64,000 nucleotides of DNA, taken from NCBI GenBank assembly GCA_964019135.1, contig OZ025252.1:12044823-12108822 (forward strand), in the 5' to 3' direction. Positions 51,401 to 62,137 of this stretch are shown here, piece after piece. The stretch comes from Arenicola marina (taxonomy: Eukaryota > Annelida > Polychaeta > Arenicolidae). Positions within the stretch are counted from its first letter, which is position 1. Each line of letters starts with the position of its first letter. Position numbers and translations under genes: made by a program. The notes below the pieces were generated by a model. It had not been told where the DNA came from, made no database searches, and worked only from the letters and a program-made list of their open reading frames with translations.

Positions 51401-53844
51401 CCGAAGAATGGGGTGGGTCCACTGTGGGTGGCGTGAGCTCCCCGAAGAATGAGGTGGGTTCACTGCGGGTGGCGTGAGCTCTCTGAAGAATGGGGTGGGT
51501 CCACTCTGGGTGGGGTGAGCTCTCTGAAGAATGGGGTGGGTCCACTGTGGGTGGCGTGAGCTCCCCGAAGAATGGGGTGGGTCTACTGTGGGTGGCGTGA
51601 GCTCCCCGAAGAATGGGGTGGGTCCACTGTGGGTGGCGTGAGCTCCCCGAAGAATGAGGTGGGTTCACTGCGGGTGGCGTGAGCTCTCTGAAGAATGGGG
51701 TGGGTCCACTCTGGGTGGGGTGAGCTCTCTGAAGAATGGGGTGGGTCCACTGTGGGTGGCGTGAGCTCCCCGAAGAATGGGGTGGGTCTACTGTGGGCGG
51801 CGTGAGCTCTCCGAAGAATGAGGTGGGTCCACTCTGGGTGAGGTGAGCTCTCCGAAGAATTGGGTGGGTCCACTGTGGGTGTCCTGAGCTCCCCGAAGAA
51901 TGGGGTGGGTCCACTGTGGGTGGCGTGAGCTCTCCGAAGAATGGGGTGGGTCCACTCTGGGTGGGGTGAGCTCCCCGAAGAATGGGGTGGGTTTACTGTG
52001 GGTGGCGTGAGCTCCTCGAAGAATTGGGTGGGTCCACTCTGGGTGAGGTGAGCTCCTCGAAGAATGGGGTGGGTCCATTGTGGGTGGCGTGAGCTTTCCG
52101 AAGAATGAGGTGGGTCCACTGTGGGTGGCGTGAGCTCCCCGAAGAATGAGGTGGGTCCACTGTGGGTGGCGTGAGCTCTCCGAAGAATGAGGTGGGTCCA
52201 CTGTGGGTGGCGTGAGCTCTCCGAAGCATGGGGTGGGTCCACTGTGGGTGGGGTGAGTTCTCCGAAGAATGGGGTGGGTCCACTGTGGGTGGCGTGAGCT
52301 CTCCGAAGAATGGGGTGGGTCCACTGCGGGTGGCGTGAGCTCCCCGAAGAATGGGGTGGGTCCACTGTGGGTGGCGTGAGCTCCCCGAAGAATGAGGTGG
52401 GTTCACTGCGGGTGGCGTGAGCTCTCTGAAGAATGGGGTGGGTCCACTCTGGGTGGGGTGAGCTCTCTGAAGAATGGGGTGGGTCCACTGTGGGTGGCGT
52501 GAGCTCCCCGAAGAATGGGGTGGGTCTACTGTGGGTGGCGTGAGCTCCCCGAAGAATGGGGTGGGTCCACTCTGGGTGGGGTGCGCTCTCTGAAGAATGG
52601 GGTGGGTCCACTGTGGGTGGCGTGAGCTCCCCGAAGAATGGGGTGGGTCCACTCTGGGTGGGGTGCGCTCTCTGAAGAATGGGGTGGGTCCACTGTGGGT
52701 GGCGTGAGCTCTCCGAAGAATGGGGTGGGTCCACTGTGGGTGGCGTGAGCTCTCCGAAGAATGAGGTGGGTCCACTGTGTGTGGGGTGAGCTCCTCGAAA
52801 AATGGGGTGGGTCCACTCTGGGTGGGGTGAGCTCTCCGAAGAATGGGGTGGGTCCACTGTGGGTGGCGTGAGCTCTCCAAAGAATGGGGTGGGTCCACTC
52901 TGGGTGGGGTGAGCTCGTCGAAGTATGGGGTGGGTCCACTGTGGGTGGCGTGAGCTCTCCGAAGAATGGGGTGGGTCCACTGTGTGTGGGGTGAGCTCCT
53001 CGAAAAATGGGGTGGGTCCACTCTGGGTTGGGTGAGCTCTCTGAAGAATGGGGTGGGTCCACTGTGGGTGGCGGGAGCTCTCCGAAGAATGGGGTGGGTC
53101 CACTGTGTGTGGGGTGAGCTCCTCGAAAAATGGGGTGGGTCCACTCTGGGTGGGGTGAGCTCTCCGAAGAATGGGGTGGGTCCACTGTGGGTGGCGTGAG
53201 CTCTCCAAAGAATGGGGTGGGTCCACTCTGGGTGGGGTGAGCTCGTCGAAGTATGGGGTGGGTCCACTGTGGGTGGCGTGAGCTCTCCGAAGAATGGGGT
53301 GGGTCCACTGTGTGTGGGGTGAGCTCCTCGAAAAATGGGGTGGGTCCACTCTGGGTTGGGTGAGCTCTCCGAAGAATGGGGTGGGTCAACTCTGGGTGGG
53401 GTGAGCTCCTCGAAGAATGGGGTGGGTCCACTGTGGGTGGCGTGGGAACACAGACATATTCTTCGGACGTCTACATTTCGAAACATGAGATATGTTTCAA
53501 ACGCATGTGTCCTAAATACAACTTCGAAGGGCATAGAAACAACGTCCGAAATCTATAGCACTGACTAATTAAACATAACATTAGATTCATTCGCTTTAAA
53601 TGTTAACAAAGATACTAATATCTTTAATGTTAAATCAGAGAGTGCCGTTTTGTTGCAATATGATTTCGCTCATACATCATTTCCTTTTCCTTAGGATATG
53701 GAGGATTCCTTTGTGAGAGCGGCAGGGAACACATTGGGTGACCGGTTTAATGACGCCGCGGAACAGAATTTTCACCGGTTGTTTGGCTTCGGCACTACAA
53801 ACATGCTGCAAGGCTACACGGAAGGCGGTGGAAACCAATTGTGA
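48459..53844 (+). CDS. Membrane-anchored (globin-X/neuroglobin-like) globin, three exons
   Basis: Exons 48459-48652, 49033-49264 and 53695-53844 join to 191 codons plus TGA. All splice sites are GT-AG (CAG/GTGACA, TTTTAG/A, AAG/GTAGGT, CCTTAG/G). The introns are in phase 2 within Arg65 and phase 0 after Lys142, the classical globin B12.2 and G7.0 positions. The protein starts MGCIQGK, fitting N-myristoylation on Gly2 and palmitoylation on Cys3 as in globin X. A Pro/Glu-rich extension leads to the A helix (NSWKAV, Trp48) and B helix (NLIRFFATHPE). Proximal F8 histidine is His130 (RAGRAHV). By ungapped comparison with neuroglobin the CD1 position is His77 instead of Phe and E7 is Ala98 instead of His, so ligand chemistry may be unusual. 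The G-H region is normal (LGDRF...QNFHRLFGF). The role is inferred: heme-based redox or signalling at the membrane rather than bulk oxygen storage. The 3' end has AATAAA at 54534 and 54633. Confidence 0.85.
49451..49572. mobile_element. 122-bp foldback element in globin intron 2
   Basis: Left end ATATAAAGCCTGGTGG and right end CCACCAAGGCTTTATAT are inverted repeats with a single one-base gap. Inside, ACACTAAA and TTTAGTGT form a second nested dyad. There is no coding capacity. Most likely a small MITE; target duplication unclear. Confidence 0.6.
49647..49859. repeat. 106-bp tandem duplication with 15-bp terminal inverted repeats
   Basis: Two copies offset by 106 bases share CCTAACTTGCTGAT, TAGCGATTATAATA and AATTATTTAGCACAGGTGT. 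The second copy (49753-49859) is bounded by perfect inverted repeats GCTGGTTTCCCTAAC and GTTAGGGAAACCAGC. A run of about 19 G precedes the first copy, whose left border reads AGCTGTTTTTCCTAAC. Confidence 0.75.
50846..53444. repeat. 41-bp minisatellite inside globin intron 2 (array 7)
   Basis: About 63 copies of a 41-bp unit: CCACTGTGGGTGGCGTGAGC then TCTCCGAAGAATGGGGTGGG then T. Variants are CTGTGGGTGGCG/CTCTGGGTGGGG, CTCTCC/CTCCCC/CTCCTC and AATGGGG/AATGAGG. Blocks of several units recur, for example 52860-53060 and 53170-53350. Long minus-strand frames (up to 588 residues, proline/serine/histidine rich) follow from the lack of stops and are artefacts. The whole array lies within the transcribed globin intron. 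Confidence 0.96.
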
Positions 53845-55678
53845 GGTCGCACACATGAAGATACACATAATTATGTCCAAGCGGGTTTATTTATGCAAAT
53901 GGATCAAAAATGAGGCCACGCCAAACACGACAGTGAGAATACAATGTCACGTGGATTATTTATATATGGAGTATGGCTACTCCAAGATGTCATACATATC
54001 ACAGTTCTTATGGAATGCAACATGTTGTCCAAGTTTTTCACTTTTTCACTATTTGAATTCATGTTTACCCATTAATAAGTATGTATAGCTATCGGTTATT
54101 TAAAAATGAGCTTTCTTTCTTCCTGTTTTGTATATTACCAGGTCTTACAGTAGTTGTTAATGAAGATTTCGCGGCAAAAAAGCTAATTATACTGAAGAAA
54201 TGTGGTATATAAATTATATTGTCTTTTCATTAAGCGTATATGCTCGATATTGTTGCAACATAAATATAGCGGGGACCAAAATATCGTCACAAGGGAAAGA
54301 AATTTGTCTTGTAAATTGTTCATGTCACGTGGGTTGTGATTGGTTTGATATCAATTCACTCCAACTGTAAATTTTTACTTTCCATATAGTGTTTCATTCA
54401 CGTGTACAATGTAAGCAATATACGGTACACATCGTGAACTCGCTAAGGAAAGGTTGGTAAAATATAATGTCATATAATTGACATATTTGGTGATGCACAA
54501 CAAGTTTATTAACTGTACAAGTTAAAATGTAACAATAAACAATATAATATTAACAATCAATGGGGTTGGATACGCTCATTCGTGATTATGCGTAACATTG
54601 AATTTTGCAGCTAACATGACATTTCCTGTATTAATAAAGCACAATGTCCTGGTTAGTATATATATTACTAACCTGTGCATCTATGCATTGACAGTGGGTA
54701 TAGTTGCTATATTTGTCGGACGCTTATATTTGGAATTGCTTCCCCATGAACAAGACAGTGGGGTGACTATTCGTTGATGGCCTCATACCTTCGGCACCAA
54801 GCACCAGCTAATGTGCATCACTTGCTATGTTCGTGAGGGTAACGTTGTGACGACTTCAACATTTAATAAATGATTTGGTCCACAACGCTGCACGGTAACC
54901 TAGACTTCATGTGAGTAATGTACAAATGAAAAATCCAAATCGAAAATAGGTGCACGGTATATATATAGCGTATATTGCAGTAATCCAACAGAAGGTTTGC
55001 GGTGATAGACTATTTTTAGTCTGCATCGCATAATTGCTTCTGGTAAAACATTGAAATGAGATTCCTGCCGCATGTATCGCCTGTTCAAATTCGTGTCATG
55101 TATGTTATGTAAGCAACTCGTGGGTACTCTTTGGCTACACAAGCATAGTGGTCTCCGAGAGAATAAAAAGTTATGAAGAAGAACTTGCGCAAACCTCGTA
55201 CTTGAAAACATCAAAGTATAGCCCAACGAAGTACGTTTATATTGTCATTGTAGACAATAGTATCGTTTCTCGATGGATGTTTCTTCTGCCTTCAGGCTGT
55301 AATATAATTAATCGTTGAAAAATGTGTGTTGCACTTCACCGATTTGCACACTAAGATGATGTTCATGTCATATGAGATGAAACATGATTAAGTAAAAACA
55401 CACAACGGCAGCTGTAACCTATCCTTGTTGCAAATGTCTCTATTGCCACTTTTGTGTTAACACTTCTAACGTAGGTGGTATACAAGTTATATATAGGTAA
55501 CCGCCCTTCTTCCTGCAATACCATATCATTCAAATGGTTGGAAGATGTGGCGGACAGACGTCGATGGCTTCTTTTTTCATTTATTTTTATTTATTTTATT
55601 CTGTTTTCAATTTAATTTACATCATGCAATCACCCGAAACAATACATCATTTAAACATCACTAGACAGTGAGACACAA
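53845..55678. other. Globin 3' flank and spacer
   Basis: AT-rich DNA after the globin stop, with polyadenylation hexamers AATAAA at 54534-54539 and 54633-54638. No further exon recognised. A 108-codon minus-strand frame at 54900-55226 has a faint retroelement-like tail but no decisive motif. Confidence 0.45.
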
Positions 55679-56012
55679 CCACAAAGGACTAATCTCTTCC
55701 AGATAAGGTCACACAAAAATACCACAAAGGACTCTCTTCCAGATAAGGTCACACAAAACAACCACAAAATACTCTCTTCCAGATAAGCAGGGGCGGATCT
55801 AGAATTTGCCAAGGGGGGGTTGCTCTCCGAAAACTTCCGACTGGGGGTGTGGAGTGTGCTGTCTGAAAAACTTGCGACCGGGGGGAGGGGGGGGGGGGTG
55901 GTGTGCTCGGAGAAGCCGGCTTTAACAGTGTATGTTCAGGATTCCAAGCGGGGGGGTGCAACCCCCGTAATCCCCCCCCCCCTAGATCCGCCCCTGATAA
56001 GGTCACACAAAA
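55679..56012. repeat. Three 40-bp tandem units, third interrupted by a MITE
   Basis: Units at 55679-55718, 55719-55758 and 55759-55787 plus 56002-56012 contain CTCTTCCAGATAAGG and GTCACACAAAA. The first two are uninterrupted and show the empty target sequence; the third is split after AGATAAG by the element at 55788-55996. Confidence 0.9.
55788..55996. mobile_element. Complete 209-bp hAT-like MITE with 5-bp target duplication
   Basis: Perfect 15-bp terminal inverted repeats CAGGGGCGGATCTAG and CTAGATCCGCCCCTG are flanked on both sides by ATAAG (55783-55787 and 55997-56001). Two neighbouring repeat units preserve the empty site with a single ATAAG. CAGGG...CCCTG ends and a 5-bp duplication fit the hAT superfamily (hAT5 type); the class is inferred because no transposase is present. 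The interior is G/C-run rich and non-coding. Confidence 0.85.
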
Positions 56013-58300
56013 CAGCCAATTTACTTATTTATCTATCTGTCTGCGAAAATCTAGATTGATAAAATTTTCCAAAAATATTATAAAACCTTCAAATTTAAAT
56101 TTCGGCCCCATATTCCTCATCATTTGAATGAACGTTTTAGCAGTCACCAAAGTGATGTTTGCATACTCTTTAGGTTTAATGGACATTTGAATCCATTGTT
56201 ATATCTTATACGGCCACCTTTAAATGAGAAGACCGTATATTTTTAGAATTCCATAAACATTTAACTAGCATGTTCTGAACACAATTGGTTTATGCTTAAC
56301 GTGACATGCACGGTCCTGCCTTCATGATCTGACAGGCGGGAAAAAACAAAACCGTGGCTCACTCGTGTCAGTCATTCCGTAGCTATCAGTGAGTTATTGC
56401 AATGGTGCGAAGAGAAGATAGCGACTGGTGGGGGGAGGGCAAATGGTTTTTCCGTTCCTCAGGATTTGGCTTGGCATTGCACCGTGAACTGGGAATGGGG
56501 AAGCCTGCCGACGTGATCACGAATTTTCAGTGATCGTAAACTGAGAATTTCATTATTTAATTTAATAACGGAAAATCGCCAATTTATATCATGCATCCGC
56601 CCTTGCTTTGTATGCGGGCAGTTTAAGTCATCGTGATCTGAGAATAAAGTATATATATATTCTTCGTGATCTGGGAAAACGACCCCCGCATTGTGAGGAC
56701 ATGATATAGTACGACAATGACAAAGAAATATGACGTGACGTACGTAACGACTTCAGTCAAAGTCCCTACCCTGATACTATTTATACATTCAGAAAATCGG
56801 CCCTAGCACATGATTATCGTGCATTGTGAATAACTTAAACAAGGCGAATTATTGCTCGTGAAGCCAGCTAGGCTTACGCCTAGTCAACATCGGAATATTT
56901 AATGTCAACTCTCGAGAAAGCGAGTTGCAATGTGTGATCTTGCAGTGAATGCTCAAAACAATTTCAAGCTGTTGAGACTGTTTTCCCATGCTTATATCGT
57001 GTCAGCCCGTTATACTTGACTGGTTAGATACTTAGAAGCATGTTTCACCCAAAACCATTCAAAGGATAAACACTTATCTAATCATTAATGAAATTGTCAC
57101 CGTGGACAACATGTAGGCAGACAATACCGCAGAGTCAAGTTCTCCGAGAAAGGGGTGTGGGGGGGGGGGGGAGGCGGGGACTCCCTATAAATCGCGAATC
57201 CCCGAGAATCATGGAGAGTAATAACGATCCCCCAAAAATGCTAGCAGCCAATCGCGGAGATCGGAAAAGGTATTCACTCCTCTCAAGAAAGGGTCTCCGC
57301 AATCATGAAGCATTGCAGTGGTTGGCCAACTATTCAAGTCATAACTGTAGGACTAGTACATCTAACGAATTTGTGCATTCCAGTCTGGGTTGAAGCTGTT
57401 AAAACTTGCATTTTACTACTTGGATGTTGTCGTAGGTGACTGCACCGTGACAATAGCATGACGCCATGAAGTTATTCCCATTCTGAATCATCGATCCGCG
57501 TGATGAAGCCGCGAGGTGGCGTTATGGCACACAACTCGTTGAAATAGCATGTTAATTAAGAAGCGGATCCATGAAAAGTGAGGCCGCCGGTCAATTTTGA
57601 CAATAGATGTTGACTCTACCGTAGAATTGAAATTACGTTTACTTGTTGCCTCCCAGGCACCCAGTGATTGGATGTCATTCGAAGTCGTCGGGCGATAAGC
57701 AACGTTACAAATACGTTACAAAGACATAAGGTGTAATGCCTTAAATATTGAGGGCCGCTTGTCGAGGCGGAGAAACTAAGACCTACCAGGAAGTGGCAAT
57801 GGCCAGGCTGTCGTTTTACCGCATATCCCCGACACAAATGGAGAAGCAAATAATAAAAATCTCCAAGAAAATGTGAATGAGCGACCAAGCAGCTCAACAA
57901 GGCTAGAAGGCATCAAAGCAGACGATTACCAAGGATGATTCCATGTGATGTTTGGGTTCAGACCGTCGACGGTTTAGTAGGATGTCAAACACCATTCGCT
58001 GGCTATTACACGTTTTAGCGAATTCCGCATTATTTAACGTATCGTCTCAAAGGATAACTTCCGCCGTATTGTTATGCCACAGGGTGGAACGTGTGCGTAA
58101 AAAATGGAGTCATTAACATAGCATTGCAGACGATATCTGAGTGGTTTCATGTAATCCCAAAAGGCATGGATTGGCTTACAATGACGCCATATTACAAATA
58201 TGACTTGTGTAGACTCATGCTTCAAAAGATGGGGTTGGCAACCCACCCGAAGCCAACAAAATACATCTCATGCTGGAAAAGCACCATCAACCTACCCAGC
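56013..58300. other. Spacer with one CTCF-like site
   Basis: Mixed spacer with only short open frames lacking family motifs. A poly-G run lies near 57159-57171 and a CTCF-core-like word at 57509-57520. No gene recognised. Confidence 0.4.
57509..57520 (+). promoter_or_regulatory. CTCF-core-like word CCGCGAGGTGGC
   Basis: Exact match to the first twelve positions of the often-quoted CTCF consensus CCGCGNGGNGGCAG; the last two bases differ. One motif in a spacer can be chance. Confidence 0.3.
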
Positions 58301-58309
58301 AAACACGGA

Positions 58310-58510
58310 ACAATGTTAGTTCCGTGTTATGTTACGGACGAACATTCTCGTAATATTCGCGGAATGTTATTTCTGTGTTATTTCAGGGACGAACATTCCC
58401 TTAATTCGCAGAATGTTACGGACGAACATTCCCGTAATATTCGCTTAGTGTTATTTCCGTGTTACGTTACGGACGAATTACGAGAATGTTTTGCGAATGT
58501 TACGCTTGCA
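58310..58510. repeat. Short mixed direct and inverted repeats around GGACGAACATTC
   Basis: ACGGACGAACATTC, GGGACGAACATTCCC and ACGGACGAATTACG occur four times together with CGGAATGTTA, CAGAATGTTA and GAGAATGTT, which are partly inverted copies. Together they give a 200-bp patch able to form several alternative hairpins. Confidence 0.6.
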
Positions 58511-58582
58511 CGAAAAAAACCTTCGTTTCGAAATTTATAAATGTTACAACATATATGCAGCATATTGTGAAATATGTGGTTG

Positions 58583-58985
58583 TAGGGGCGGATCCAGGAA
58601 TTTGAAAAGGCGGGGGGTGGGGGTCCATTGAGACTTAATTGCGACCTGGGGTGGGGGGCGGAAGGGGGGAGCTCTGAACAAAGATACGACAGGGTCCACT
58701 AATTTTTCGTAAACTTTCATCATAAAGCGGGTTTGCCGGGGAAAAAAATAAACCGAACGGGTGTCTGCATGGAACTGCGACATAGAGCGGGTCAACGGAA
58801 ATAATACCCCTTCCGAGCGGATTTTGGCGGTGAAAAAGGGAGCGGGCTTTACCGCGGACCCCCCCCCCCCCATCCCCCCAACCCAGCAATGTATTAGGTA
58901 ACCCCCCCCCCCATCCCCCCAACCCAGCAATGTATTAGGTACCCCCCCCCCCTTGAACGCATGGGTTTTCTTCGAAGGGATCCAC
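58583..58985 (+). mobile_element. Degenerate CAGGGG-family element
   Basis: Starts TAGGGGCGGATCCAGGAATT, one base off the family terminus, and contains AATTGCGACCTGGGG. It shares CCGAGCGGATTTTGGCGG with the fragment at 36180-36320. Two direct copies of ACCCAGCAATGTATTAGGTA separated by C runs lie at its right end, which closes near GGGATCCACG. Confidence 0.5.
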
Positions 58986-60249
58986 GAACGTGAAACTGAA
59001 GGTAAGTTAGAATATACACAAATCAGCTCTACGATCACATTACAAACAATATCATCAGTTGCTTATGAAGTAAGCAGGATAAGAAATGTGTAACTAGTCT
59101 ATCAGGCCCTTGACGCTGTGAAAATGTGCTGTTCTATCAGTCTACTTCTGTGCATGATCAAATGATCTGGCCAGAACGCAAATCTTATTGGGTTGAGACA
59201 CCAAACTTACTTCCGGTGTTACAGGGCGGGAAAGTGGAACTCTCTATATTATTTACCACATCCAAGTTGAACGCTATGGAAATGAATTGCGACAAATGTT
59301 CTGATAACTGCACTTTTGTATAGAAATAGAGAATTCGCCGCTTGCTGAATTCTCCCTGCATATTGTATTACCTCTTTCCATTTTCCCAGTATATCAGACC
59401 AACATGAGCATAACACCAGATGTAAGCACAATATAAGTATACCCAGAACCAATCACAAATTTGCCGCAAATTGCATCCGCTATTACTTGACCCATTTAAT
59501 AAACCGAGCCTTATAACGAAGATATTTACCCATACAATAGCGGGATACTCCACATATATCCAATATAGACGTATTTATATATACTCTTTTAAAGTTTATT
59601 ATTATGTCGCCCAAAAAAATAATTATAAAGATACCACGTTTTAATTTAGTCCCCCAAATTATTATTCGTGTATCATATTTGTAATATCGAATTATGATGG
59701 TGTCCTTTGTAGATCGTTTGCCCAATTTGACTTCTTAGAGTCTAGTTCTCCACTTTCTTCTCTTCTTGTGTTGAGGTGGCTACCATGCAAGCGACTCATG
59801 TCATAATGGTGGTCTCCTCGGCCAGGGGTATTAAATCTGTTTATTTTTGCTGTATGCTGTATTGTATTTTTGTTTTCTTGCTTGGAATAAATGATGATTC
59901 TCTCTTGCTAAATGGCCAGCAGGAAACAGACTTACTGCGCATCACGCATAACCATCGTTTTCCAGATTGCACACCATATTGATTTTCACACAATCAAATA
60001 ATTTAAGAGCTATTTAAGTTCTCACTTGCTTCAGTCATATCATCCGAGCATCCGCAATACTCCCGCGGTCTTGATACTATGTCGTTGAAATAGGTGATGC
60101 CAAAGTGACAATGCACAAACAACCCTTTATTACATTAATTTGTCTCCTGTATATAATTGCAACATCCACAGCATGGGCTGTGTGTGGACGTAGCAGGCCG
60201 CGTTATCCCACATTTAGACGTGGAACATTGTCCACAAAATGTTTGTAAC
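58986..60249. other. AT-rich spacer
   Basis: No gene recognised. The segment 59790-59900, with CTCGGCCAGGGGTATTAAAT and GGAATAAATGATGATT, resembles the 3' tail of a non-LTR retroelement but lacks a readable C-terminus. Confidence 0.35.
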
Positions 60250-60582
60250 CCCTTTAGTCACTCTCTGCCTCCGCTAAGGCTCCATTGCATCTCTGCTGTC
60301 GCCTACTTTCCTCAATGCATTTTCACACTTGCTCGCCAGGGCGGCGCTGCGCAAATTGAGTTCAGTTACATTTATAACTTTTTCGAAAGGGTACAAGATG
60401 TTGTTCGCTATGTTAAATACATACAGCGCGTTATTTTTATGTGTTATTCTTGAAAATTATAAAGATGCAAGAAATTACAGTTGATTTTTTTATCGTTTTT
60501 CAAGAATCTTGAAATTTGCCCCCCGCGCCGACAGCAGCGGTAAAAGCGGAGCTTGCGTAGCTCCACCGTGCGGGGAGCTTGC
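60250..60582 (-). mobile_element. Dispersed repeat, minus-strand copy
   Basis: Reverse-complement partner of 46507-46945, colinear over both halves and about 100 bases shorter in the middle. With its partner it forms an inverted repeat pair separated by about 13.3 kb that encloses the globin gene. Confidence 0.75.
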
Positions 60583-61377
60583 CTTTGCAGTGTGTTTCAC
60601 AACGTTACTGGTCTTCTCGAAGATGGAGGTCATGTCATTTCACAGTGGCGTGACTTTCCCACGATCGCGCGGCAGCCAATAGGTTGGTGACAGCGAAATG
60701 AAATTGTCCGGCTTCGGCCAGCGGCTCTATTTCATTACCACACATCTCCTGAGTCGTCTCTTGTAGGTCTTCTCCCGGATGCAGGCTAGCTGGCACGATG
60801 TTCGACGGGGGATTGTATTGTTTGTTGTTACTCTGTCACCGAACCAAATGGCTAATGCCTACGTCATATACTCATAAGTCGTTGCACGACGTTTCCGCGC
60901 CACGCATACGCATCCCGATCCGTTAGCGCAGATACGTTAACGTTTCGGTTTGTCACTCTCACGCGGCACAGTCGGTGTTCAGTCGATAATCATAAGGTCG
61001 AAGCGACGGTTACACAAGCAACACACTATAGATGCATATCAACAAGCAGATTTAGGAACAAATCGTGAATATGGAAACACGTTTAAAGGTCTGGCGTGTG
61101 GGGAAAAAACACGGATTGAAATGAAACAGGAAAATAAAAACGTCCACCTTGTTCGGACTCTGACCGGAAACGGGAAGAGCTAGTCCCCGATTAGTTGATA
61201 TTCCATGTATGACTAAAAACTGATCGTACAAAGATAACCGATAATCGACTACACCCCATAAATACGTTTTATCGTAGCAAAAACTCCTTATTCAAGATAT
61301 ACATAACGAAACAAAAGAAAGAGAAAGTCTTTGATAACCCCATCCTGTCCTGTTAGAAACAGCGCAGAGGAATATAG
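60583..61377. other. Spacer without recognisable gene
   Basis: Contains a CCAAT word near 60675 and an E2F-like TTTCCGCGCC near 60890, but no convincing exon follows. The 77-codon frame at 60950-61183 has no family motif. Confidence 0.35.
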
Positions 61378-61491
61378 ATGGACAATGTACAGAAAGAAGC
61401 GTTATTCACAGCCTTGCCAACACGCAACGGTAATAAGTCCCCAGGACCAGATGGGGTTTTTGAATTTGACAGTTTTTTCTGTACTAGTTAA
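61378..61491 (+). pseudogene. Reverse-transcriptase fragment with KSPGPDG motif
   Basis: The frame reads MDNVQKEALFTALPTR, then NGNKSPGPDGVFEFDSFF, then a TAA. (N)KSPGPDG(h)..EF is the entry motif of the reverse transcriptase domain in L1/Tx1-like and related non-LTR elements; ALF..LP..NKSPGPDG fits it closely. An in-frame TAG precedes the ATG and the domain ends after about 10 residues where unrelated sequence begins, so this is a short dead fragment. Confidence 0.6.
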
Positions 61492-61557
61492 TGAAGGAGC
61501 TGGGGTGCTTTTTTGCACTCTTTCTTTTAGTGCACTCCAGCTCGTTCTTTAACGTAC
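61481..61557. ncRNA. 77-bp hairpin of pre-miRNA-like size
   Basis: GTTAATGAAGGAGCTGGGGT and the following GC (61487-61508) pair with GCACTCCAGCTCGTTCTTTA and the following AC (61532-61553): 22 positions with two mismatches and one G-U pair. A bulge then leads to a closing GTAC/GTAC. The loop is about 23 bases. Size and pairing suit a microRNA precursor; a miniature foldback insertion, which would explain the truncation of the adjacent RT fragment, is at least as likely. Confidence 0.35.
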
Positions 61558-61842
61558 TTATAAAATTGTTGTAACAAAACATTAGTTTTGCTCATGATTT
61601 GTGTGGAGCAATTTCCAGGTTTGGATGCTGGCGATAGACTATTAAGTGTGTCAATTGCACTGCACGACTAATACCTTGGTAAGAATTATGTGTAAACAAC
61701 TGTTTGGCTTCTTGTAGGAGATGGGGTCCAATGTTGGTCTGCATAATAAAAATACTGTGCTGTTTGCCGTTTCGGGTTTTGGGGCAAAACTTTTGTGTCT
61801 TATTATTTGGACGTTACGGTGCCTCATGCCAGGACGTCGCCA

Positions 61843-62088
61843 TGACGTGATGACGTCATAGTTTCACAAAGATCATTACTCTGCTATTATGCGTCACACT
61901 TCCGGTATATTTGACGTTGTACATTATATCCAGAGAAAAGTACTACCATGCGGTACCGAAACCTGTGCGTCAAAAATGACGTCGTTGTTAGAGTGAGCCG
62001 ACGTCATTGTGGAATCGATTCCTGTTCACCTACTAAATTAATAGTTTTCATGAATGTAAGTTCATAAGTAACATGAAAAATGACGTCA
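61843..62088. promoter_or_regulatory. Cluster of six CRE-like sites
   Basis: TGACGTGA 61843-61850, TGACGTCA 61851-61858, TGACGTTG 61912-61919, TGACGTCG 61978-61985, CGACGTCA 61999-62006 and TGACGTCA 62081-62088. Two are perfect ATF/CREB palindromes. Density is far above the rest of the spacer. No gene start was identified next to it. Confidence 0.5.
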
Positions 62089-62137
62089 CGTTGAAGTTGC
62101 TGTGGCAACGGAACTAAGCCCAATGATAATGGTTGGA

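Noticed and set aside
50785-53534. Proline/histidine/serine-rich minus-strand frames up to 588 residues.
   Set aside because: They lie on the antisense strand of a globin intron and consist only of the 41-bp repeat.
54900-55226. A 108-codon minus-strand frame with a possible retroelement C-terminus.
   Set aside because: Resemblance rests on a few residues; no zinc or RT motif is visible.
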